Translations under genes and position numbers: made by a program
NCBI GenBank assembly: GCA_006503475.1
Contig: RSEH01000210.1
Coordinates: forward strand, 22,287 to 86,286
Direction: 5' to 3'
Source: Stentor roeselii
Lineage: Eukaryota > Ciliophora > Heterotrichea > Heterotrichida > Stentoridae
DNA: 64,000 nucleotides
Shown here: positions 26,730 to 35,244 of the stretch, piece by piece
Layout: the number at the start of each line of letters is the position of its first letter
Numbering within the stretch: position 1 is the first letter of the stretch
The notes under the pieces: generated by a model
Told to the model about the DNA's origin: nothing
Databases searched by the model: none
The model's input: only the letters and a program-made list of their open reading frames with translations

Positions 26730-28400
26730 TTATAAGTTTAGCAAAGGCAGTTCATCTTTATGATACCTAGGACTAGTACCTACTGATCCAACCCGAGTCC
26801 TTCCCCTAACTCTAGCGGAAGTAGAATGTCCAATATCATCCCAAGTTTCTGTTTTAAGGTTCAAATGACTCCGTCCAACACTCAAAAAAGTAGAAGGTTC
26901 TCCATTCCCTTCCTTAATCCACTTTTGCAATCCCTCCAAAGTCTTATAAACATCAAGTCTCTGTTTCTTAACAAGCGACGGATTTTCCCCAGAGTTAAGA
27001 AAAGTCCTACAAAACGACTGAAAAACTCCAACAGTGATCAAAACCTGTTTGCGACAGATATCTTCAATTTCAGAAAGTTTAAAAATATCTTCTTTTTTCC
27101 CCATGATATCATAAATGATGAAAATATCACTTTTATCAGCTTTTCTATCAAGAACTTCGTAGATACTTTGAAGAGTTGTGGCGATGTTATTCACTTCGTA
27201 GTTTTCCTTTTTCATTATTTCCACTTTCTGACTCACCAAGCCGAAGCTGGTTTTAAGAGCCTCAAAATGTGCAGAGTACTGATTAAGCTGTTGTGTTAAA
27301 GCTTGAAGCTTCTGACTGAGCTCGAATTTTATTTCGTTGACTGTCACGCTGAGTGAGTACTTCTCGATACTTTGATTCAGGTAAAAAATGTCGTCTTTTG
27401 AAGCTTTGTCCAACATGATTTCGTCGATTCTTGTTATTATCAAGTCAGTTTGCTTGTTTTTACTTTCAAGGTCTGTCACGTTTTTCTTCAGTGATGAGTG
27501 TTTTTCAGTCATTTCTTCTCGGAACTTTTTTAATTTCTCGTTGGTTGCGAGTTCTTCGACTTTCTGCCATATGTGCTTGAACTCGATGTCCCAAGGCTTG
27601 CTGTTCATTAGGTCGAATAATTCTGAGATTTTTCTTTTGAAGCCTTCGTAAAACATTTCGAGTTTCTTCATTAGAGCTTTCATCTCTTCTTCGAATTTTA
27701 TGGTTTTTTTTGAATTTTCATGCTCGAAAGACTCGAAAGCGGAAACCTTGAAAAAATACTTTTCGAAGTCTTTCATGATTTTTTCTTGTATTTCCCCAAA
27801 AGTCTTATCAGCTTCCTGCTTCGTAAAACACGCCAAAACATCATCTTTAATCTTTTCAATCATTTTCAAAATAAAAGCAGTCTGACTTTTTTCTGCAAAG
27901 TCATCAAGCCTAGTTTTAATCATCAGCACTTCACTAGCTTGTGCATAATGTTTAAGTGATTTATCAAGTTTAATAAATTCAGTGTATCCAACTTTTTCAT
28001 TAACTTCTCTAGCAGAGTAATCAAGGTCTTTCCTAAGTTTTTCCATGAAAGCTCCTTGTTTTGCCATTAAATCATGTGTTTCTTTGATCATAAACTCAAG
28101 ATGCTCGTCTTGTCTGTTACAAGCAATGATTTTTTCAAAGGCAAGGCTCTGCTTTTCTTGAGATTCTTCTGAGACCTGCATGAACTTCTCATCGAATCTG
28201 TTTTGAAGACTGGTCAGGTCTCTTAAGGTCTCGGCTCTTATGTAAGAAGTGAGAAGAGTAACTGCGCTGATTGAGTTTTCTGATGAAATATGAAGTTCTC
28301 GCTTTAGCTCTTTTAACTCTTGTAAAAAAGATAGCACTGGTGCTATCAAACTTTTCAGTTTTTTCAGCTCGAGAGCTAGGTCTTGAGATTCTTCTTCCAT
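26730..28400 (-). CDS. coiled-coil protein, unknown
   Basis: 556 residues beginning MEEESQDLALELKKLKSL. Nearly all helical and charged up to about residue 480, with recurrent segments such as LTSLQNRFDEKFMQVSEES and DLMAKQGAFMEKLRKDLDY. The last 70 residues are Arg/Ser/Gly-rich (SARVRGRTRVGSVGTSPRYH). This is the form of many ciliate basal-body and axonemal coiled-coil proteins, but no family is recognised. Convergent with CIA2. Confidence 0.7.
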   Translation of the reverse strand: MEEESQDLALELKKLKSLIAPVLSFLQELKELKRELHISSENSISAVTLLTSYIRAETLRDLTSLQNRFDEKFMQVSEESQEKQSLAFEKIIACNRQDEHLEFMIKETHDLMAKQGAFMEKLRKDLDYSAREVNEKVGYTEFIKLDKSLKHYAQASEVLMIKTRLDDFAEKSQTAFILKMIEKIKDDVLACFTKQEADKTFGEIQEKIMKDFEKYFFKVSAFESFEHENSKKTIKFEEEMKALMKKLEMFYEGFKRKISELFDLMNSKPWDIEFKHIWQKVEELATNEKLKKFREEMTEKHSSLKKNVTDLESKNKQTDLIITRIDEIMLDKASKDDIFYLNQSIEKYSLSVTVNEIKFELSQKLQALTQQLNQYSAHFEALKTSFGLVSQKVEIMKKENYEVNNIATTLQSIYEVLDRKADKSDIFIIYDIMGKKEDIFKLSEIEDICRKQVLITVGVFQSFCRTFLNSGENPSLVKKQRLDVYKTLEGLQKWIKEGNGEPSTFLSVGRSHLNLKTETWDDIGHSTSARVRGRTRVGSVGTSPRYHKDELPLLNL

Positions 28401-28577
28401 TTATGTGGATTTAGATTTGGGATTATTTTAATGAGTTTTAATGATTTAACTGTGGAGGTTTTTACTTAAAAATGTTATTATCAATTATTTGTTCATTATT
28501 AAGTTTTTACTGATACTTATTTATGTTATAATTTTTTTAAAGATTTTCTTAGTTTAATATTTTATCATTCTCTAATA

Positions 28578-31500
28578 TTAATCAGCTTTCATGAAGTAAT
28601 GGTTCAACACTGTTTCACAAAATCGCTGTTTATAAGCTTCAGGATGAGTGATGGTAGGAACTTGTGATCCGACAACAGTTTTATACTTACTTTCCAAGAC
28701 CTTATCAAAAGTATACTGTTGTAGATAATCAATAATTCCCAAGGCAATTTTCTTTGATTGCAAACTAATCACAAGCAAGATAGAGTAATCAATAACATTA
28801 CATCTACTCAAAAATCCCGAGTCATTAACCACTGCCCTCTTCAACAGATCCCAGCTGTTTTCATCAACAGGCAAAGGCAAGTTTTCAAAGTCCTCAACAA
28901 AGTTCAAATCCATCTTCGTCCTTTTTTCTCCTTCCTTCACTTTCCTTCTTTTATTAGTAGTCCCTTTCAAGTCATAAACCAAGTAAGGCGGTGAAAGTCC
29001 GCAACCGATCTTTTCAAAAATCATCACATTTTCCATTCTTGACTTTCCAGTTGTCAGGTTTTTTAACTGCACTTTAAAGACTCCTAAACAAAAGTTTAAG
29101 ATTGAGTCGGTTTTTTCGAAACTGCAGCGAAAAAAGTAATGAAAAAATTGAGTCGCAAATGAATGAAACATTTTTAGTTCTTTTTCGTCAATGATTTTTA
29201 TTAAAAAACGGTTGTCGTGGCTTTGCTTGAAACTTGCGGAACTTTTGCCGATGTCGCAAGTTTTTGTTATCGTTTTGCTTAATGATAAAACAAATTGCTC
29301 GTTGTTTATGTGACGCGCCATTCGGAGACTGTGGAATTGCTTTGAGAAAAAGGAGGTTAGGATTAGGCTGTGGTTTTCGCAAAAGAGACGACGACAGTCT
29401 TCTTTTAGTTCGAGACTCTCAAATGAACTGACTGAAAAATTCCATTCTGAGTCGTCTTTATCCAAAATAAATTCTTTAAAATTAGTGCCAATATTATCCA
29501 AAACTTGGGTGTAATAAGCCTGACTAGAAAAAGCATGAGCAATCATAGACCCAGTATCCCCTTCATAAACCGGTACATAAATCGAATGATTCATGGGAAA
29601 AGTAAGAATTCCAAAGCTAAGTTTCGAAATCAAAGAAATCAAATCATCATCAAAAGCAAAAGAATCCTTATTTTGAAAAAGTTCTGATAAAACAGAGTTC
29701 GAATTCGTTAAGAAAGACATTTTTTTAACCAAAGGAGATCTTTTCCTATTTTCAATCTGAATAATTTCATATCGACTCTGAATACATTTCAAAAAAATCT
29801 GCCTTCTCAACCCCTCAACAGCTAAAAAATTTCCAAAATGATTAATTTGCGCCTCAAACAAATTTTTAATAGTCGCATAAATATCTTCAATCATCTTCAA
29901 AACCCTTTCTCTTAAATTCTTAAGTTTTTCAAATTCACTTCCACAGTTTGCCATATCATTATTAACTTTAACAGCAAGTTTTTTCCCTTGTTCTAACAAA
30001 TGGTCTAAAACACATTTCGAACTAATTTGAGTGATTTTCAGACTTTCCTGAAGAATTTCATGAAAAAATTCCGAATTAAACTTATAAGGAAGATTGCAAA
30101 TCATATCAAATTTCGAGAAATCTTTGATATTAAACAAGAGCTGAGTAGTTCCAAGCTGAAACTTGAAAGAGTTGCTGAATAATTCATGTCCACATTTAGA
30201 GAGCGCTGTAGATTTTGCGAAGAAGTTCCAGATGAACTTGTTGAAAGAGTACTCCCAGGTGGGTGTTGTGAGGTAATGAAGAGGTACCATTTGATGACAA
30301 GCAAGACAGTTGGTACTCAAGAAGAAGTCATTTTCCGTGATTGACTTTTGCCGGTACATGCTTATTTTTAACACCCTGCTGTTTGCGAAAAAGTAACTTA
30401 CATGGTCACGCAAGTGGTTTCCACATCGACCACAGGACTCATCAGCCATTTTTATCATGAGACTCAAGAAACTTCCAAGACAAATATCGTGACTTGTGTA
30501 GATTTTCACTGTACTCATTGACAGCTCTTTACATTTTAAGTGTTTCCAGACCTGCATGGTTTTTAAGGTGATTTCTGAGTTGTACTGACTGATCAGAGCA
30601 GTGCTGACTAAAGGACTTCCACATTCAAACATGAAAATTCCTTCCAATTTCGCGTTTCTCAAGCCGATTATCAACTCTTTCAAGACCTTGCTGATCTTTT
30701 TGGTCTGGTCGCCTGAAATAATCACACTTCCACCTAAGGTGGAGTCTTGAACATCAGTGAAACAAACATAATGCTTCAACCCGAAGTCCTTTAATTCCAT
30801 TTTTTTGCAAAGTCCTAAAAAGGAGTCAATTAAGCAGCATTCATTAAGTGACTTTAAAACAACTGCTCGAGTTATACGAGCTAAATGAAAAAATTCATCG
30901 ATTTTCACGTTGATTATCGCTGTCATGTTGATTTTCACAAGATCATTTAACACATTTTCGGATAGGCCTGAAGTTGTTATCAAGACATTTGGCTGAATCG
31001 CTTCAATTTTTTTAATGAAAAGATGGTCGACTTCGCTTTCTTCTTGAATCACGTTGAACATGTTTGTTATTGAAAACTTCTGATTTTCTCTGTTGTCTAA
31101 AAATAAAAGTCTTGGAGAATCAAACTTTTTCAACATTTTTTTGTGGGCTACGTTTTTGGAGATTAAAGAACCTTGGAAATAAATACAAGAAGGCTTTTCT
31201 GATCGTAGTCTGAATCTTTTAATGTAGTCATTTAGGTTCATGTGGTCTTCACGAAATTTCACTGATGGGCAAACTGTTTCGACTATTTCGAGACCTATTT
31301 TTTTTAGGGATTCTGACCAGGAATTGTTGAGGTTGTTTTCGTGGACTAGTTTTTGTGAGAGGTGAGAGGAAAATTCTTGAATGGATGACTCGAGTTTTAA
31401 GTCGAGGCTTGGTTGGATCGCTTTTATGAAGTCTAGAATGTTTTCGTCTTGTACGAAGGACTGGCTGATATCTGAATTAAATGAATTTACCATCGAAATT

Positions 31501-31751
31501 TTCATAGGTTTATGTAAATCCGTATGAGATTTAAGTAGAGCTAAACAGTCTTCACAAATTCTTTCAAGTTTAGTAATCGAGCTGATTCTCTGATTTTCTT
31601 TTGCACAATTATTGCAAAATATGAGTCCACAGTATCTACAATGATGTTTTCGACTGACTGCTGTAAACCCTTTATCACATCTTCTACATGACTTAGATGT
31701 TTCATTAGGTAACCAAAATTCTTTTGGTAATGTTAAAATATCGTCATTCAT
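28578..31751 (-). CDS. FAB1: FYVE-domain phosphatidylinositol 3-phosphate 5-kinase (Fab1/PIKfyve)
   Basis: 1057 residues. Residues ~10-70 form a FYVE finger (FWLPNE at the WxxD site, CRRC, RKHHCRYCG, FCNNC). A chaperonin-like GroEL/CCT domain and a Cys/His-rich region (CGRCGNHLRDHVSYFF) follow, then the PIP-kinase domain from ~770: FLIKIIDEKELKMF with the ATP Lys, YLVYDLKGTTNKRRK, NVIDYSILLV and IIDYLQQYTFDKVLE, ending PTITHPEAYKQRF. Fab1 makes PI(3,5)P2 on endosomes and controls vacuole size. Shorter than animal PIKfyve. The DEP domain is not seen. The start is 10 bp after the stop of the MFS transporter gene. Confidence 0.95.
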   Translation of the reverse strand: MNDDILTLPKEFWLPNETSKSCRRCDKGFTAVSRKHHCRYCGLIFCNNCAKENQRISSITKLERICEDCLALLKSHTDLHKPMKISMVNSFNSDISQSFVQDENILDFIKAIQPSLDLKLESSIQEFSSHLSQKLVHENNLNNSWSESLKKIGLEIVETVCPSVKFREDHMNLNDYIKRFRLRSEKPSCIYFQGSLISKNVAHKKMLKKFDSPRLLFLDNRENQKFSITNMFNVIQEESEVDHLFIKKIEAIQPNVLITTSGLSENVLNDLVKINMTAIINVKIDEFFHLARITRAVVLKSLNECCLIDSFLGLCKKMELKDFGLKHYVCFTDVQDSTLGGSVIISGDQTKKISKVLKELIIGLRNAKLEGIFMFECGSPLVSTALISQYNSEITLKTMQVWKHLKCKELSMSTVKIYTSHDICLGSFLSLMIKMADESCGRCGNHLRDHVSYFFANSRVLKISMYRQKSITENDFFLSTNCLACHQMVPLHYLTTPTWEYSFNKFIWNFFAKSTALSKCGHELFSNSFKFQLGTTQLLFNIKDFSKFDMICNLPYKFNSEFFHEILQESLKITQISSKCVLDHLLEQGKKLAVKVNNDMANCGSEFEKLKNLRERVLKMIEDIYATIKNLFEAQINHFGNFLAVEGLRRQIFLKCIQSRYEIIQIENRKRSPLVKKMSFLTNSNSVLSELFQNKDSFAFDDDLISLISKLSFGILTFPMNHSIYVPVYEGDTGSMIAHAFSSQAYYTQVLDNIGTNFKEFILDKDDSEWNFSVSSFESLELKEDCRRLFCENHSLILTSFFSKQFHSLRMARHINNEQFVLSLSKTITKTCDIGKSSASFKQSHDNRFLIKIIDEKELKMFHSFATQFFHYFFRCSFEKTDSILNFCLGVFKVQLKNLTTGKSRMENVMIFEKIGCGLSPPYLVYDLKGTTNKRRKVKEGEKRTKMDLNFVEDFENLPLPVDENSWDLLKRAVVNDSGFLSRCNVIDYSILLVISLQSKKIALGIIDYLQQYTFDKVLESKYKTVVGSQVPTITHPEAYKQRFCETVLNHYFMKAD

Positions 31752-31761
31752 TATTATCTAG

Positions 31762-33111
31762 TTATCTAAACTCCTTTTCAACTTTTGGTCGGTACCATAT
31801 ATTTACCTCAGTGAAGAATATTAAAGATATGAAGCTCATTAAAGATAGTGAGCCCAAAATCCAGAATAATCCTTGATAGCCTACTAGTTTTGTTAAAAAA
31901 ACTTGTATTAAAAAACCTAGGATTGCTCCTAATGCGAAGCAGTAAAAAAGGATACTGTACACCTTTGCTCCCATTCTAACTATTTCTTACCCTTTGCCAT
32001 ACATCCTAGCAACAACAGCCGGAAAAAGCGTAAAATGTCCTCCTTCACAACAAACAATAACACAAACCCAAATTAAATAAAGAGCTTCAATTTTTGCAAC
32101 ATAAAACAAGGTAACAATAAAGCACGTTTGCACGGCAATTAACAAAGCATAACTTTTTTTAAAACTAAATCGATCCATAAAAATCCCCCAAAGGTACCTG
32201 AAACTTCCATTAAAAATCGAACTAACAGACCCAACAACAGTCAAAAACTGATCATTATCAATTTGAGATTTTCCAAAAGTTTTATAAACATTCATAATAT
32301 AAAGACCAGGAGTGATCGACATCAAAGCCATTCCAAACAAGAACCAAAACCTTTTCGTTTTTACCCCTTCTTTCAAATTTGGACATTCTTCAATTTCAGA
32401 GGCTTCGACAAGGTTTTCATCTTTTTTTGTAGGACGCATTAACAGTGAAATTCCGATTATACTTAAAATAGCGTACATTAAAGCCAACCATCTTAAAACT
32501 GATGGAAAATTTTTAGATACATCGGAATTGAAGTACTTTTGACCGTGAATTTTGTGGTTTGGCTTCTCGTTGTCAGGGTTTATCATACGTGTTGCGATTA
32601 GGTTGAATATTGCTGAACCGAAACCGAATCCGGAGATTATGATGCCGCTGATTCTTCCTTTGTATTGAGGGAAGTGACTCCAACTTACTATTAGAGGAGT
32701 TGTGTACTGAATTTTTGTTACTGTTATACCAACGCCGATACCGTAGATTAGCCCGTAGACTATGATTATCCCAGCATAATTTTTTATGAATGATGTGCAA
32801 AAGACACAGATTACTAAGATTGAGTTTCCAATCGAAGTTGTTCTAATTGAAGGTTACAGCCATGGATTGAACCTATGTGTAAGATTCGAGCCAAGTAAGA
32901 GTCCAGTTGAAGTACCACACACTTGAAGAGGCAGTACAATAGCCAGATCATTTAAAGTAACATCAACATCTTCATGCTGCAGATAAGAAGCCATATAAAT
33001 GCTAATATTTCCTGTAGTATAAACAGTTCCAATAACGATATGAATCAAGAACCCGCCCATCAAAGCCAAATACTTCCTCTTTTTCGACTCATCCTGATAA
33101 AAAGCTCTCAT
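31762..33111 (-). CDS. MFS transporter, monocarboxylate/oxalate-formate type, three exons
   Basis: Exons 32858-33111, 31991-32842 and 31762-31975 give 439 residues with about twelve membrane segments. Exon 1 has GFLIHIVIGTVYTTGNISIYMASYL, typical of helix 1 in the OFA/MCT branch. Exon 2 continues TTSIGNSILVICVF and holds YKGRISGIIISGFGFGSAIFN and the central loop. Exon 3 gives the last helices. Both introns are 15 nt and unspliced frames stop at each. The ATG at 33111 is preferred over one at 33156, because the latter would lie inside the divergent FAIM gene. Substrate cannot be told; organic anions are likely by family. Confidence 0.88.
31976..31990 (-). other. 15-nt intron 2, MFS gene
   Basis: GTAAGAAATAGTTAG on the - strand, A at position 10. 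It joins ...VARMYGKG to MGAKVYS. Confidence 0.9.
32843..32857 (-). other. 15-nt intron 1, MFS gene
   Basis: GTAACCTTCAATTAG on the - strand, A at position 10. It joins HRFNPWL to TTSIGNS; unspliced the frame meets TAA. Confidence 0.9.
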
Positions 33112-33133
33112 ATTTCTATTCTTCTCCTTATAA

Positions 33134-33694
33134 ATGTCAAACAAAATCCGCATCATCCACTACGAAGAGCAAGCAGTAGGCCGTCGTATAAAATCGACCA
33201 AAAAGCGATACACCTGGAAGTTCGCATTAGACGATCATCCCTATCAAATCGATTTATTCGTCAGTAAATTTTCAGGTAAAAAAGTCCTGAAAGTCGACGG
33301 TGAAAAGCTCTACGAAGGCAAAAAAGAAGGAAAAATCTTTCATCGTTCACTAGAAATAAACGGACACAACATAATAATCATAGAAGTTGGAAAAGGTTTC
33401 GACTTAAGAATTGACGGGGTTTCATTCAACATCATCAGTAAACAAAGCAATTTTCATTCAGAGTTCACAGAAGGAATGATGTCAAATGTTTTAATCCCTG
33501 ACTTCCAAGAAGACTGGGAAAAATCAGCGCGGCCTTACGAGATCATCATCAGAGAAGGCCTTAACGTGACTAATCGGGAAAAGCTTCCTATTGTGAAAAA
33601 GTCTCGAGGAAGGTCTTCAGTAAAGATCCCCAGCGATGACAGGTATTACAATTGTTTATCTTCTGAACCCTTCAGTGACTTTATTAGAACTTAA
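33134..33694 (+). CDS. FAIM: FAIM-like protein
   Basis: 186 residues. TWKFALDDHPYQIDLFVSKFSGKKVLKVDGEKLYEGKK and the later FHRSLEINGHNIIII and FDLRIDGVSFN are the alternating strand pattern of the Fas apoptosis inhibitory molecule beta-sandwich. In animals FAIM counters protein aggregation and death-receptor signalling; in ciliates the role is unknown. The C-terminal 80 residues are an extension without clear similarity. ATG follows CTTATAAATG, 22 bp from the start of the divergent transporter. The stop is 14 bp before the NudE start. Confidence 0.7.
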   Translation: MSNKIRIIHYEEQAVGRRIKSTKKRYTWKFALDDHPYQIDLFVSKFSGKKVLKVDGEKLYEGKKEGKIFHRSLEINGHNIIIIEVGKGFDLRIDGVSFNIISKQSNFHSEFTEGMMSNVLIPDFQEDWEKSARPYEIIIREGLNVTNREKLPIVKKSRGRSSVKIPSDDRYYNCLSSEPFSDFIRT

Positions 33695-33708
33695 AAACTT
33701 TCTCATAA

Positions 33709-34398
33709 ATGGTTGAAGACCTTAAACAACAACTCGAGTTGAAAGAAAAAGAATACCTTCAATTAACTCATGACTTTGAAGACTACCAAGAAACCTCTAA
33801 AGCCTTCGAACAAGAACTCGAACAAGAGATCGAAAACCAGGAAAACCAGTTAAAATCACTTCGAAATGAAAACGAGGACTTAAAAGAAGACCTAAAAAAG
33901 CTAAAAGTAACTAAAACTTAGGAAGACTACCGAAAAAAAATGTTAGAACTTGAGAATAACAATGAAAAACTCATGAAAGAACTGAAAATGACTCAAGAAA
34001 AACTGAAATATCTGCAAAGGAGTAAAAAAGAACTGGAAATCGACATGGACATCTTAAGTGCGAAACTAAGAGAAAAGGACTACGAAAACAATCAACTCAC
34101 TGAATACTACCACGGCGCTCTAGAAGACCTCGCAATCACCTGCTCAGAACTCGACAACTTAAAAGACCACAACGCGGAGACTACTCAAAGGTTAAAAGAC
34201 CAGCTACGAGAACTCAACAACGAACTCGAAATGATTCACCAGAACAAAGGAAGAAGAAGTGGCAGGGCTCACACAGTGACAGACATCATCATGCAAGAGC
34301 CAAAGCTGAAAAATTCATTGATTGGCAAATGTTCATTCGACATGATTGACACGATTTTAAACTCTCTTAATGGAAGGTTGAAGACTTACCAGAACTGA
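33709..34398 (+). CDS. NDE1: NudE/NDEL1-like dynein cofactor, two exons
   Basis: Exons 33709-33906 and 33922-34398, 224 residues. LTHDFEDYQETSKAFEQELE followed by an unbroken coiled coil through LKYLQRSKKELEIDMDIL and YYHGALEDLAITCSELDNLK matches the NudE N-terminal coil, which binds LIS1 and dynein intermediate chain. The intron is phase 0 and carries an in-frame TAG; removal keeps the heptad pattern. The C-terminal 50 residues (GRAHTVTDIIMQEP) have the shape of the variable tail. Expected role: dynein regulation at microtubules and basal bodies. Its stop is 6 bp from the convergent GFA gene stop. Confidence 0.82.
33907..33921 (+). other. 15-nt intron, NudE gene
   Basis: GTAACTAAAACTTAG, phase 0, A at position 10. 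Confidence 0.92.
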
Positions 34399-34404
34399 AT
34401 GTAA

Positions 34405-34803
34405 TTAACTAGGATTAGCTGAATATTTGGAAATGTCTGAAGAAGATATTGTAACTTCCCAGTTCTGACCGTCGAAGATTTCGTATTTTATGGAACGACA
34501 GGGAGATGTGTCGATTGAATAGATGTTTATACCGAAACCGTCTGGGTTTGAACGTGGACGGTAAAAACTTTCAACGCCGCAAATTTTGCAGAAGAGGTGG
34601 ACTGCTACTCGGGTGTTAAAACGGTACTCGGTTAGACTTTCTTCACCGGATAGAAGAGAGAAGTTGCACTCGGGGACTATGAAATGATGGTTTTGCTTTA
34701 TGTGGCAAATTGAACAGTTGCATTTAAATACTGTTAGGTCTTCTGGAGCTTCTACTTCGAAGGTTATGGATTTGCAGTGGCAGGAACCGGAGTATTTTAC
34801 CAT
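34405..34803 (-). CDS. GFA-fold zinc protein (CENP-V / S-hydroxymethylglutathione-type family)
   Basis: 132 residues, close to the usual length. Zinc ligands are in the family order: GSCHCKSITFEV at the start, FKCNCSICHIKQ next, then LFCKICGVESFYRPR. Members bind glutathione-type adducts or, as CENP-V, act at chromatin; most eukaryotic copies are uncharacterised. The ATG comes after a clear - strand leader. Complete, no odd features beyond the 6-bp distance to the NudE stop. Confidence 0.9.
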   Translation of the reverse strand: MVKYSGSCHCKSITFEVEAPEDLTVFKCNCSICHIKQNHHFIVPECNFSLLSGEESLTEYRFNTRVAVHLFCKICGVESFYRPRSNPDGFGINIYSIDTSPCRSIKYEIFDGQNWEVTISSSDISKYSANPS

Positions 34804-35244
34804 TAGTTTGATTTAATTTGATAGGGGATTGAGTAATGGATTTATTGGGTCTTTTATGGAGTTGATTTATTAAAATCACTGGAAAGTAAAGTGATCTTTT
34901 ATTCTTTTTTCACAAATTTTTTCATTTTTTAAGGATTTAGTTTAGTCAGGTAGTTAATGTTGATTATAAATTATCTGAAAGTTGAAATATTTAGATAATG
35001 CTCTTAATCAAAGAAAAATTTTCTTGTATAATCTCTCATAATATAGAAAAAATTCCAAGCCATAAAACTCTAAAAAAACTTTTCCACAAAAAACCAATCT
35101 TCAATCACCCTAACCCATGACCAACAACCTAAAAATCCCTAAATTCCCAAAACTCCTAAAATTCCAAACTTCCAAACTCCCAAATAACCCTCTAAAAAAA
35201 AATACCATCTAACCCATAAACCACCTGATTCATATTCAAATAAA
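34804..35244. other. intergenic region, AC-rich leader of IFT88
   Basis: 441 bp shared upstream region of the GFA gene and IFT88. From about 35050 to the ATG the + strand is nearly G-free, with motifs such as AAATCCCTAAATTCCC and CTCCTAAAATTCC that resemble telobox-type CCCTAAA words. No ORF or RNA gene is seen. Confidence 0.5.

Noticed and set aside
33112-33156. Upstream ATG for the MFS transporter
   Set aside because: It would overlap the FAIM start codon region; the Met at 33111 lies just before the first membrane helix and has a usual leader.
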